DNA from: Oscarella lobularis
Lineage: Eukaryota > Porifera > Homoscleromorpha > Homosclerophorida > Oscarellidae
Direction: 5' to 3'
DNA length: 64,000 nt
Assembly: GCF_947507565.1 (NCBI RefSeq)
Contig: NC_089189.1
Location: 124,001 to 188,000 of the forward strand
The notes below the pieces were generated by a model. It did no database searches and had not been told where the DNA came from. It saw nothing but the letters and a program-made list of their open reading frames with translations. How positions within the stretch are numbered: position 1 is the stretch's first letter; every line of letters begins with the position of its first letter. A program made the translations under genes and the position numbers. Positions 36,038-49,426 of the stretch are shown piece after piece.

Positions 36038-39000
36038 GTGTTTGGAATGTTCCGTTACGAAGGAGGAGAAAAGTCGCTTGGAGACGAGCCGGCGCGTCGC
36101 GTTCTGTTCTACAACGCTCAAGCGCAGCTCCAAAGAGAAAAGGAGGAGACGAAAGAGCGTCTAACGGAAATCCAAGATCGCGTCGATCTCGTAAGGAAAC
36201 GCGGCGAACGAGGGACAAATGTGGGCCCATTTCTTACCTAATGCAGACGCTAGTTCGTTACGAATCCCCTGCTCTTGCTCCGGACCATCAAACCAGCGAA
36301 AAACATCTGGAATTCGTGGAAGACTTGGTAGAGCTTCTCGGCACGTGACCTGCGTACGCTAATCGAGAGATTTCAATTAGGATCATCTCGAAAAGGCACT
36401 AAAAGACCCCGTAGAGCGAAAAAAGGTAAACGAATCTTAAAATTAATAAAATTACAATAGCTTTTACTAGTACGAGTCGGAAGTTCGCGTGATTTTCGTC
36501 GGATACGAGTCAACAGTGGAAGAAAGACTTCAAGTGCTAAATTCTCTTAATGAGGTACACGTGGACGGGTTTATTAATTAGTATATCCTACTCTTGGATT
36601 TATTTGTAGTTTTTTGTTGAACAAAACGCAATAGCCGCTGAAGAAAAATTAAACGAAAAGGAGCTAGAAACTGAATTCGATTTAGACGAAATGGCTCAAA
36701 CCGTCGAGTAAGTTTTACACTTAAAATTAAATTCACGGTATTGCCAAATCTTGATATTTTAGCGAGGCTTTGGACAAAGCTTTGAGAGCAACTGGAAAAT
36801 TACAGGACATTGAAAAAGAATTGGGAAAGCTGTTCTCCGTCAAAAAATCATTTCCGGATACGAAAAAGGGAAAAAAGCGGTTGGAGCACGCGCTCTTGAA
36901 AGCCCAAGAGGACGTCAAGGAACTCTCCAATAATTTAGAAAGAATGAAAGAAGGCAAAATTGAACAACGGTAATGTTTATTAAAAATTGATTTTTTGGAA
37001 TTAGATTTGGACGAAGCTCAGACGAATGCCGCCGCTTTGCAAATTAAATTGTCGGAAACGTCACAAGAATCAGAAAAGTAGCCAAAAAATTCCTACGAAA
37101 TAATTAAAATAATTAAATTCCTATTAGGTTAAAGAGAGAACTCGTCAACGCAGGAGTAAATAATTAAATACACTAAAAATCAATAATACAATCTTCTTTC
37201 TAGTCTCATAAATCAAAAGCGTTTCGTCTTGAAAGAGAATTGAGCGAGAAAGTAAAGAGTCTAAGCAAAGCCCAGCAAGTAAAACATTAAATAATAGATT
37301 CCTTTATATTCGCTTCTAGTTGCGCTCGCAATTTCTAGGAAATTAATGGTCTTCAGCATCGTTTATCGGATTTGGAGGAAAACTTGTCTTCTTCTATGTC
37401 TGCGGATGAGCCTAGTGGTCTTGTAGCAATGCTCAGACTCAAATTGACGGAGCAGGAAGAATTGGCGCAAAAATCGCAACGGGAAATTAAATTGCAACAC
37501 GAGGTGGAAATGAAGGAATTGAAATTATTTTACGAGGATCAAATGAGGGAGTTGAGAGCTGCTAGTGAAGTTATTCGGAACGAGGGAGAAGAGGAGGGGG
37601 TTTCTACGTTGTGTGGGGCCCGTTCTGAGCCGAATTTGGTTTTTGGAAATGTGGAGAAATTGAAAGAGGAGCCAGAAGTGGCGGAAGACGTGTTTATTCG
37701 AAAAGCGGAAGTTGTTGAGACCGAGGAAGAGACCAATAAGGAAGGAAGACCTAAAAGCGAAGGGTATATTAATGTGGCATTAAAAAACTGTTCAAAAATG
37801 TACGTATTTTAGATTTTCTGGCACTAGGAAGCCGCTGTTTCTTCTCGGAAAAAAGACAGATTTTGTTGAGGAGGAGGTGGAGCCCAAAGAAGAGAGCCAA
37901 TCCGCTTTATTTTCTACTGAGGAAGGTTCTGTAAATCTTGGTTCTGAGTCTAAACAGGCTCTAGAAAAGACAGTGGATTCTTTGCAGCAAGAGGTTGGTA
38001 TAAACTATTAACAAAGTCTCAAAAAACGTGCTGAATTCCTGTCTTATAAGCTTGGTGCTGTGCAGAAAAAATTAGAGCGAAAAGTTAGCAACGTTAAAGT
38101 CAAGGTTCGTAAAGAAACGTCCGTTTTTTCATTTAATTAATGTACTTTTTTCAGAGTCAAAGGCGGATATCTCTGTTGAAAGATCAGCTGGAAGAGAGCG
38201 AAATTGAATGGGAAAATGTGAAGCGAAAATAAATTTAGTTGCATGTTCTTTTAGCCTATTACTTTCCCCAGACGAGAAATCAGATGGAGATGAAAATAGA
38301 TCAACTTCAAAGAGAAAAAGACGACGCTCACAGACAGGTATATAAACCCTAGTCCTTTAGTAAGAGCAAAACTGTTATTTCTCGTCAGATTGACGTTCTA
38401 TTACGAGAGCTAGAGAGTCTGAAGTCTCGTCAAGAAATGAATAGACTTGAGGTACGTGTATCCAGGTCAATTAAAAGCCGAATACGTCAATTGTTATTAG
38501 AGCGAAGGGGACGAGTTTTCTCGTCAAGAGGGCAGTAGCATAAATGAGGGAATTCGTCATAGTATAGCCGACACTCCTCCAATACTTGACCTTGCTTACG
38601 AGCCAAAGGACGATGATCAAAGCGAGGAACCAGATGACGATAAAAGAGCGGAAAAATTTAGAGGAGATCACCATCTCGTGGAGGTGCAATTTGCTAAAAA
38701 AAATCCACGTTGTGTATTCATAATTTTCTCGCGTCCTAGTGGCTAAAATTACTCGAGTCTGTTAGGCAGTTTAAATCAGTAATAGCAGAGAACGTTGGCA
38801 ACAGAGGTCAGCATATATTTTATGAAAAATTAATAAATAATCAGGGTTATCGACTTAGGGTTTTTGAGCGAAGCAAGCGCTTTGGCAGATTTGAAATTAG
38901 TTGCTTTTAGACAGGCAAGATTCTTAGTAATTAATTTTGACATAGATCTAATATTCGTACCTAAGGATAAACCGGTTGCGATTCAATTAACGCAGACAAG

Positions 39001-40650
39001 ATGTAGCGCAACTCTGAGTACACAAAATAGCCGTAAAAGATATTTCGCATTGAATTTTGTGTTGTCTATAGTCTTGGATCAGATTACCTCTTGCCTTACG
39101 GATACTGTATTTGGAATAGACAGAGCACGATCAGATAAACGGAAGAGGGACACCATAGCCTCTTTAGAAACTGAGACAGACGTCCTGAAAGTAGAAAAAC
39201 AGGAATTGTAACGACCCAATAACGACTCATATGGTAGAAATGCACCAATACTTTTATTTAGAGAAAGTAGGCTCTTGGAGTCTCGAGAAGAATGCTATAG
39301 AAAAGATAGGAAGTTGGAAAAAATGCGCGGGGCAATGAAAAAATTAAAAATGGTTAATTATAACTGTCAAACAATCCTGAAATCAAGTGCTCTTTTCTTC
39401 ATTAGGATATAGCTGTAATTAGTAAGCAGCACGAACTCGAAATGGGCTGGAAACAGTCGCATAAAGCGACAGTGGGCTTCAGCGATGAAACAAAGGAAGA
39501 CGGCGGGAGAAGAGATTCGCAATCGAGCCAGCCTACGTTTGTGTCCGTTTTCACGAGACTAGATTCGGATAGAAACGCTAAAACGCTGAGGCGAGCCGTA
39601 CGAGACGAAAAGCTCACATTTGATTTCTATAACGTACGATGCACAGTAACTGTATTAGTTTTATCTTGAGGAGTCGTTTCTAGGCTACTGTTGAGGCAAT
39701 GGAAAGTTACGTCAACTTGCCTATAATGCGGTGGGAAGCAATGGTAAAGAAATACGCTCATTATAAAAGAATGACAGCGATTAGAGGTGACGGCAAATAT
39801 TAATTAAAAAAATTAAATAGGACTTTGTTTTGTAGCGAACATCGAAGATTCACGGCTAACCCAATTGGCTCTTTCGTGGCTGCAAAAGGTTTTAATATAT
39901 CAAATAATTGAGCACGTATTTTTTAATTTTAGTATTTATTAGCGTTCGTTTCATCTCGAAGCGGAAATGGCCGTCCTTTCCTCCGAAAGAAAACGTCTCG
40001 CTGTCGACCTTACCCAGTCCCTAAACGAAATCGAAAACGCATCAGGGCTATTCCTCATAAAGCCCTACTTCTCCTACAAAAGCCCTTCCGTTTCCCTAGC
40101 AGCAGCAAAACACATAATTCAAAGGGGCCCCCATACGAATAGCGTATCTCCTTTCGTCTTCCAAGCGCCCCCTCCTACCGCTTCCGTATTCACCCGAAGA
40201 TCAACTCAAATCGCTCGCGCTAGCGTGGCGTCGCCTCCGGGCCGCGATCGGCCATCGGGCGGCACCAAAACAAAACTAGACAAAATCTGGGTCGTAGATG
40301 AATCCGTTGATGATGGAAACGAATTTTCTGTTACTTCCGGGGTGACGCCACGCATCCTGGAAATTGACATTAATCGGGTATTAATTGGTAAAGTGAATCC
40401 GTCGGCGAGTGCTGACGGAATGGGGGAGTTTGGACTGCGGTCTCTTGTCGCCGTTCAACGACCCACGAGATCCGTTCCGTCTCTTTATATTCCCGTCGTG
40501 CCGGCAACGTCGCCGGCACCGGCACCGCCGCAAGTTTTGCCTCCTATTCGGGTTCCCGATGCGGAGAAACTAACGAAGAAAAAAGTTCGTTCTCGCACGG
40601 CTCCTGCTGGAGCGAGAAGATCAGGCAAACGCGCTTTAGCGGAATCATAG
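36038..40650 (+). CDS. Unrecognised long coiled-coil protein, about 20 exons
   Basis: Short exons join into a mostly alpha-helical, heptad-rich protein: REKEETKERLTEIQDRVDLV, HLEFVEDLVELLG, LEHALLKAQEDVKELSNNLE, MLRLKLTEQEELAQKSQREI, and others. The final exon (39950-40650) is non-helical, with Pro- and Ser-rich stretches and a basic end (KKVRSRTAPAGARRSGKR). The start at 36038 (MFGMFRYEGG) keeps the helical frame; an ATG at 36010 lies in another frame. One intron at 37800-37827 appears only 28 nt long. A centrosomal, ciliary or cytoskeletal role is plausible from composition only. I cannot name a family, and exon borders between 38700 and 39900 are uncertain, so two genes are possible. Confidence 0.55.
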
Positions 40651-41168
40651 CGCCTTATATTCAATACAAAAACATGTATCCCGTTGAATGTGTTAGGCTA
40701 TTAGAATGCTGTTTTAATATAAAATTTAAGACACGACGGCACGCCTTTGACCATCGCTTCCCCTGGACAAACCGTTTTTTATGGCCTTCAAAGTAAAGCA
40801 CGCATGAACTAATTGAATAATTGATTTTATATTTTCTGTAGGTCGGAGTAGAGGCAAGTAATTAAACAGTTCTGTGGTTAGAAAAAATTCAAAATTGAAA
40901 TTAAATTATTCGATAGGCCTAGGTAATGAATTCAGGTATGGTAATTGTAGCGTTCAGTCACGTGACGATGAGTACTTGTTTTCGTCATCGTAATTGTCGT
41001 TTTTGAGCCGTTTTCGTCGTCGCCGGAGCGATTGAGTCGTTCTTCAAAGGTCATTGCCGTGACAACAAACGATTTGTGCGCCTATCAATCGTCATTTTCC
41101 TTTGTTTTAGACTCGTTTTGATCGAAGCACTCGATTCGATTCTCTCGAACCGTTTCTCCTCTTCGAAA
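40651..41168. promoter_or_regulatory. Intergenic region and promoter of Kelch-kinase 2
   Basis: From about 40925 the sequence is similar, in inverse orientation, to the region upstream of Kelch-kinase 1 (16377-16585). Shared items include GTCATCGTAATTGTCGTTTT, GAGCCGTTTTCGTCGTCG and a CACGTGAC box. A T-rich tract plus TTTTAG at about 41099-41110 looks like the 3' end of a 5'-UTR intron present in both paralogues. The left part (40651-40920) is the AT-rich 3' flank of the coiled-coil gene. Confidence 0.6.
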
Positions 41169-44100
41169 ATGTCATCCGCGTGTCCGGCATCTCGAATGGG
41201 ACACGTCGCCGCCGTGATCAATGATGAAATGCTTCTGTGGGGAGGAGGAGCGGTGAGAGAATCGACGGGAGAGAAATACGTGTGTTCTCCCGATTTGATG
41301 GAGTGCTTCAATCTGTTGACAAGTCAATGGAATGAACGACGAGCAACATCCAACAGCCCATCCGACCTTCCTCAGCCATGTCTCAACGCACGAATCGGTG
41401 TCGTCCAAAATCGGGACATTTATCAATTTGGTGGCAACTACTTCTCGTCTGATGGCCGTGCTGTCTTTTTGAACGATGTTCACAAATTGGATGGATCGAC
41501 GTTGGAATGGCAACGAATCCATTCCAATGACCAATCAACGCCCAGCGGGAGAGCGCACCATGGAATGTGCGTGTTAGGGAAGAAAGGAGACGAACATCTC
41601 GTCATCATGGGCGGAGCAGGAACAAAGATTGTTTCACCAATACCAGACGGATCTCAATTCATTCCTAATTCAAATTATCCTGACTTGGGGTGGAACAATG
41701 AAGTTTGGTTGTTTTGCATCCGAAAGAGTGAGTGACGTGTAAAATTATTTTGAATTGAATGTAGACATTTGTTTGAAGGGAATTGGATTCCAGCTCAATG
41801 CACAGGAAAAAAACCACAGCCTCGAGACTCACATTCCTTCACTTCAGTTGATATTAATCGAGCAATTCTCATTGGCGGTGTTGGTCTTGGGGAAGTTTTG
41901 AATGATGCTTTTCTGTTCATGTTCAGTTCACTGGTAATGAGATACGTTTGTTATTAATTAAATAATGTGATTTATTTGCGTAGGAGTGGATTGAAATGAA
42001 ATTGGATGATCATCTCATTCCTCGATTCTCCCATTCGACGGTTGTTGTTGATATTCCCACATTAGGGGGGCCAGTTGCTTTTCTCTTGTGGGGATATGGG
42101 AAAGACTTCTTTCCTGTGTCTCTGGCCCAAATGATTCTAATTGACTTTCAAAAGTGCAAAAAGGTAATTGAAATATTTTCATATGACATTCTACGATGAC
42201 AAAGTTCATTTGACAGATCTCAATATCAGATGAGCCCATTCCAACAGGGCAACAATCAGTCTGCTCTATTGTTAGAAGAGGTCTTCTCTTTATTCTGCGA
42301 TATGGAGGCTCTCCCTATAAATGTGGCGAGGACAGACCAGAGGCGCTATTAGATATTTTGAAATACGGTAAAGATTAACATCATTATCCAGTCTGATTTC
42401 ATTGCGTGATTAGATTTAAAAAGTATGACTGAGAAACTCCTTCGACACAATTTGAGCGAACCAATTGAACAAGAAACGTCCAAATTCGATAAGAATGATA
42501 AAAATGCGCCGTTTCGTTCCAACTCTCCGACAATGGTAGAAATCAATATTTAAACTTCATATAATTATTTTCATTTGTCTAGAATTGCGAAGGACTGTCT
42601 CAAAAAGAACGCGACTTGTTGCATCCGTCTCCCCAACGAGTAGAAGACGTAATTGCCGTCGTAACGCCTCAAAGCGTTCTCATCTTCACTCGATGGAAGA
42701 GATTCGCCACTCCAGTCTCATTAGACAAAGGAGCAGAGATCTCCATTCCCAATACGGGATCAATCCTTCGAATTCAACCCCGTACCGCACTTTCGTCGAC
42801 TCCAAAGACGTCAATGAGCTTGACCCTCTTCACATTCGACGCCAAACAATCGCAGGGTCTCCTTGACGACGAATTCGTGAGCGATCTGATTCAATTGTCT
42901 CTTCCTTCCGGCTTATCCGACGATGACGTACACATTGAAATGTGTCATGAGCACGGTCTCAATCTCGATCCAATGACGCCCAAATCGAGCGCTTCCAAAG
43001 TCGTCTTCTTCTATCAACCTCACGATCATTTGGCGACGACCAAACACCCAATTAAATTCGACGAGAAGATCGTCATTGATAGAGCGGGACAGCGAAAAAT
43101 CGCCGCTCTTCTTCAGTCGTCTGTCGTCAAAGTCATCGTCTCTCCTTCCGCTCCGGCCGCCGCCGCTTCCGCCGTCGCCGTCGCCTCGTCGAATGAGGAT
43201 GTCAGTTGCAGTTTCTTCACTCATTTCTACGGGTTGGGTCAACAGGCATTCTCATTCCATGCTCTCTCTTTCGAAAAAATCAAAATTCCCGACGGTTGGC
43301 AATTTGATCTCTGCATCATCTCAACGCGACCCGAACATCGGGATCGCTATCTCGCCTATCGCAACGACGGCCGCAGTCAACCTCTTCTCTTCGATCGACG
43401 CGTCAAGAATCTTCTTCTTTCGCGCACCCAATCGAACGTCGTCGACGCGGACGACATCGAAGGCTGGATCAACAAGAGTCATGGCAAAAAATACCTCATC
43501 AACATGCAGCAGTTGTTGGCAGTGAGAGATAGTCCCATTGACGCGTGGGTCGACACCTTCTACTTCGCCTACAATCATCGAGAGCTTCTACAACGATCTC
43601 CAACGATGGCAGCTTACGTCACGATCGAATCCGGCGATCGACGTCAATGTCTTCGCATTCAATGCTCCGAATCTTCCAACATATGTGATCACGTAGAGGT
43701 TAGTTAATTAATAGACGTCGTTTTCGTTTGTACAATTTTCGTTTTTAGGGTGCTTTGCAGCTTCAAGAACTCAACGTCATCACGACCGATAAGCAAGGAC
43801 GTTTGGAACCAAGTCGTGAGATGGGTAAATTCTTCAATCTCATGTATTTTATCTTCGTTTTACTTATTGTTCTGGATGTAGCTCTCGAATACAATCCATC
43901 TCATCTCGAAATGGAAGAGCTGACATTTGTCATGCGCTCTCAATGGATAGACGTCGCTCGCGTCATCTTTCCCTACTTAACCGATTCCGAAATCGCAAAA
44001 ATCGAATTACACGATAGAGAAGATCAGGCGCTCCGCTTCCTCCAGGCGTGGATCGACAAATACGACCTCAGCGCAACGCGAGAATCGCTCGTCAAGGCCC

Positions 44101-45330
44101 TCATATCCGTCGGCCTCGCTGCCGGTGCTAAAGAAGTCTTTCCTGAAATTTATGAGAAAATGACTAAGGTACTTTATTTTTTTATCAACAAGTTACTACC
44201 GACGTTTCTTAGGAACCTGTTTTGGATTCAACTGTTGAAGTTCAACGAAGTGAGCTCGATTATGACGTAGAGAGGGACTTTCTCGGCGGCGGAGCGTGCG
44301 GCGAGGTGTTCAAAGCGACGCTTAAGAAAGCCGGGAAGCCGGGGAAGACGGTTGCCGTCAAAGTTTTTACCGATTTCTTGAGAAGAAAGAAGGAGAAGTA
44401 TATCTGCTTGCATGTTTTATATAGGTCAGACTCTTATTAGATGTTTTCTGTCGCAGGGAATACGAGATGTTCAAGAAGGAGGCTGCAATTCTCCTTCAAA
44501 TCGATCCGAATCCTTTCATTTTGCGTCTAATCGGGCTTTGCGCTGTTCCGAAATTCTACGCTCTCGTGACCGAGTTTGTGAGCGGAGGAGATTTGTTTTC
44601 TCTTCTCCAGTCGGACGAGTACAGAGCAGAAGTCGAGAAATGGGAAACGCGACTCTTATTTGCCAAGCAAATTGCCAGGGGAATGCTTCATCTCCACTCC
44701 AATCAACCACCAGTGATTCACTACGACTTGAAAGCGCAGAACGTCTTGGTCGAGTGCATTCAACACAGCAATAGCGTCCAATTTATTTGCAAGGTTGATT
44801 AATTAACATCACGATTTAAACGGGCCTATTTATTATTAAACTATTTCTAGGTTGCTGATTTTAGTCTTTCAAAAATGTCGGGCGTCAGCTCGGTTACGAA
44901 GAAGCGACAAGAGGGTTCCGTTCCGGCTGGCACGGTCACTCACATTGCTCCGGAGCGATATGAAGAGCATCCGTACGGCGAGGAAGACGACGGGGGTCGA
45001 AAGATGGATTTGGTGAAAAAATCCGACGTTTATAGCTACGGTGTTTTGCTCTGGGAAATACGTGAAAGACAGCATCCCTATCAAGGTCAATTTCGTTTAT
45101 TACATTTTAAGACATTGACTATTTATTTTTTAGGTAAAATTAGCAATTTGATTCGCGTTCTTGTCCAAGGTAGAAAGACGTTTCCGGAAGGCAAAGCAAC
45201 GGGTGTTCCGCCGTTTTTTGATGATCTCATGGAACAATGCTTGCAATACAATCCTCAGAATCGACCGACGTTCCGCGAAATCGTGGTGAAGCTGATGGCC
45301 GAGGAGGAATACAAAGCCCACTTGAATTGA
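41169..45330 (+). CDS. Kelch - ZU5-like - UPA-like - Death - kinase fusion (Kelch-kinase 2)
   Basis: About 1,200 residues. A Kelch propeller (exons 41169-42160) is nearly identical in parts to Kelch-kinase 1. A large exon at 42582-43698 resembles ZU5 (GAEISIPNTGSILRIQP ... EFVSDLIQLSLPSGL ... VHIEMCHEHGL) followed by UPA (SFFTHFYGLGQQAFSF ... GWQFDLCI ... IEGWINKSHGKKYLI). The next exons form a Death domain (QWIDVARVIFPYLTDSEIAKI ends, LRFLQAWIDKYDLSA, LVKALISVGLAAGAKEVF). The kinase has LGGGACGEVFKATL, VAVKVF, HYDLKAQNVLVE and SDVYSYGVLLWEI. Its metal-binding motif reads VADFSLSK, so DFG is DFS. ZU5-UPA-Death is the module of PIDD, UNC5 and ankyrins. The other two paralogues go straight from Kelch to kinase. 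The ZU5/UPA assignment is by pattern only. Confidence 0.8.
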
Positions 45331-45632
45331 TGTAAGCCCGTACTCACGCGTCCAGTTTGTTTCTTCATTTTGTATTAACGTTTGTTTTTTTGTGAACATT
45401 TTTCTTTTGAAATATTTTGTGTTAGCAATATTTTAATTTTCTCGCGTTCCGTTTCCCCTAACCAATTGTTCCTAATACGGGCCTCGTGAGCTAAACTCCC
45501 GTCGAGGTATTTGGTTCTTTTCTCCCTCAATTGATCAAGCCCGACGCTCGAGAGCGCGAGCGATAGGGCTTATGGAATAGACGATCCGTTCGCGGCCCTA
45601 GGAAGCAACCGAAGCCCTAAGAGCAAAGAAAA
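45331..45632. other. Intergenic region, Kelch-kinase 2 to G-alpha-q
   Basis: An AT-rich 3' flank runs to about 45440. A GC-richer segment with a GAGAGCGCGAG cluster, presumably the promoter and 5' UTR of the G-alpha gene, follows. No other gene is seen. Confidence 0.5.
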
Positions 45633-47209
45633 ATGGCGTGCTGTCTAACGGAAGAGCAGCGCGAACAGCGCCGCATCAACCAAGCCATCGAAAAGGAACT
45701 GCGCAAGGATCGTCGCGCAGCGCGACGCGAACTAAAGCTTCTCCTCCTCGGTACGCCCTAAAACGAGCGCGCGCACCCCAAAAGGGGCCTCACATGGGAA
45801 AAACCCGTTCGAATGCACGCAGGAACGGGAGAATCGGGCAAATCGACGTTCGTGAAGCAAATGCGAATCATACACGGCGCAGGCTACACGGATTCGGATC
45901 GCGCGGGCTTCAAATCGCTCGTCTATTCGAACGTCTATACGGCGATGGGACAGCTCATGGGCGCGATGAACGATCTCGAAATCGCCTATAAGAATCCCGC
46001 TAATAAGGTCTCTAATGCGTGGGCGGGGCACTCTAGTGGTTTTCGTCAATGGAAAGTGGGCGTGGCGCGCGCGTGAGAATTTTAGATGTGATACACTATG
46101 TGGGCGTTGCGTGAATGAAATTGTGGGCGTGATACGTTTTAGATACAGTGTCTTTGATGATTTCATTCATCAATAGTCACGTGTTTATTTGGAGGGGGAG
46201 GCTTGGGGGCGGGGCCCACTTAAGTAGCTACATGGTGTAGGACAACGCTGAGTTGGTCAAGACTGTGGATCGCGAGAACGTGGAGACAATCAAAGGGGAC
46301 CAATTAAAAGCTCTGAAATCTCTATGGGGAGACGAGGGCATACGCGAGTGCTACGACCGACGCAGAGAGTTCCAGCTATCCGATTCAGCGAAATAGTAAG
46401 AAATTAAATAAATCAATAATTTCTATTAAATTTCTTTAGTTATTTGGATGACTTGGATCGCTTGACGGCTCCTAATTACATTCCCAACCTCCAGGATGTC
46501 CTACGAGTCCGCGTTCCAACGACGGGAATCGTGGAATATACATTCAATCTACCACCAGTCATATTCAGGTAAAAAAAAGATTTAGACACTAAAATCAATA
46601 AATCAATAATAATATGCCATTTAGGATGGTGGATGTGGGAGGGCAGAGATCGGAGAGACGGAAATGGATACATTGTTTTGAGAACGTAACGTCAATAATG
46701 TTTCTCGTGGCTTTGAGCGAATATGACCAAGTTCTCTACGAAGCGGAAACGGAGGTAAAAAATTAAATAAAATAATAGATCTCCATATAAGGAGTATTAA
46801 TTAATTTAATTAAGAATCGTATGGCCGAAAGCAAGGCTCTATTCAAAACGATAATCAATTATCCGTGGTTCCAGCAGTCGTCCATAATGCTCTTTCTCAA
46901 TAAAATCGATCTACTAGAGGAGAAAATTAAAACGTCGCATCTAGTCGACTATTTTCCCTCCTATCAAGGCAATAGCATTGATCTAATACGATTTATTGAT
47001 CACGTGATGTCGTGTTAGGTCCCAAATGTGACGCGGAAGAGGCGAAAAAGTTTATTCTTTCCATGTTTGCTGAATTGAATACGGATGATTCGAAAACGAT
47101 TTATCCGCATTTCACCTGCGCTACGGACACGGAAAATATTCGATTTGTATTTTCCGTCGTCAAGGATACCATACTACAACTGCATTTGAAAGAATATAAT
47201 TTAGTTTGA
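45633..47209 (+). CDS. GNAQ: Heterotrimeric G protein alpha subunit, Gq class
   Basis: Full length. The N-terminus [20 protein letters not shown] has the palmitoylated Cys pair of Gq. The G1 loop is [19 protein letters not shown]. Switch I is [17 protein letters not shown] with the toxin-sensitive Arg. Switch II is [17 protein letters not shown], with the catalytic Gln. Base recognition is [11 protein letters not shown] and [13 protein letters not shown], and the C-terminus LHLKEYNLV gives Gq receptor coupling and no ADP-ribosylated Cys. Gq activates phospholipase C-beta at the plasma membrane. Seven or eight exons; intron 1 splits the G1 loop after LLLLG as in other animals. The second intron (about 46009-46245) is unusually long for this window. 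Confidence 0.96.
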
Positions 47210-48056
47210 TTCCTTAGCGCGCATTCTGTGAGAAGAGGGAGTGGTCGTTTTTTTGAGGTTACATTGCATGCGCATGTCACGTGACGTCGGTGATTATATA
47301 TTCGGTTGTCTTTTTATTTGGTCGTCCTTTCTCTCGTGTGTTTTCTGTACTGCTAATAACGCTTCCCCGAATATTTAGATGAATAGTAAACTGACTTGCG
47401 ATTCTACGTTGATTTGCGATCGTGCGCCCGCGCTCGATATTAATTAGCGTCGTTGGGTGCGGTGCCTTTTGCGCGTGACGTCACTTCGTCTCACACCATT
47501 GTCACGCCCGCGGTCGAATCGTCGCTGTTCGTTGTGCATTCGTTTTCGCGCGCTGTTCTACGTGAGGCGAAGACTCGAGTCGACATCTACGCCACTTGTC
47601 GAGCCGTCTGTGTGCCTTCTACGGCCTATATGAAGCGGTTTTGTATTTGTGCTGATGACGTCACGGCACATGACACGGGAATCGGTTCGCGCCCGCTCGC
47701 AACGGCGGTTCGAAACAGCTCGATCGAACCGCGTCGCGTTTAAAAAGCACCCACTCAGTGGATTTCGACGCGAGGCGTTTTGCAGAACGTTCGTTTTGAA
47801 GCAAAACGGCGTGGATTTAGCGCACTGTACACGGCAAGTGACGTCACTCAACCGCCGCGGTTCGCAATGAAAACCAAAGCAAAATCGTTCAAAACAAGGT
47901 GTAGCAAAACGAAAAAAAATTCGCCTGCCACACACGGTAAGAAATTCGCGTCGAATGCTTTTCTTAGCAACCTTCGGGCGCTTCTTACAGCGCGCTAGAC
48001 ATTATCAACCCCGCCTTCTTTTCGTAACAAAAAGCGAGTCTCCCAGTTCGGCGGCA
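47210..48056. other. Intergenic region, G-alpha-q to ANP32
   Basis: 850 bp with a CACGTGACGTC cluster (about 47278) and several TGACGTCA copies (47476, 47655, 47840). Short ORFs on both strands (47453-47743, 47558-47935, 47649-47870) have no recognisable domains and overlap one another. I treat the stretch as promoter and 5' UTR. Confidence 0.5.
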
Positions 48057-49206
<1,150 letters not shown>

Positions 49207-49277
49207 CAGTGAATCATAGGGACTTAGTACTTGTACTTGCATGACTCTTCGACGTTAGTGATTTTTGTGATTTTTTT

Positions 49278-49294
49278 GGGGGGGGGGGGGGGGG
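49278..49294. repeat. Poly-G run of 17
   Basis: A homopolymer T7G17 lies in the 3' flank of ANP32. It has G-quadruplex potential and the length is prone to sequencing error. Confidence 0.8.
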
Positions 49295-49426
49295 ATTGTT
49301 TTACCGCGAGAGGGTGGTTCTCAGTAATTTATAAAATCATTCTGTGTTTATTAGGCTCGTGGTGTTAGCGCACTTAATATTCTACGTCACCTCCACGTGG
49401 GCGTAGTGTGCGCTAACACTTTCCCT

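Noticed and set aside
47453-47998. Overlapping ORFs on both strands between G-alpha-q and ANP32
   Set aside because: They overlap in several frames, show no domain or splice continuity, and lie in a CpG-rich promoter-like region.
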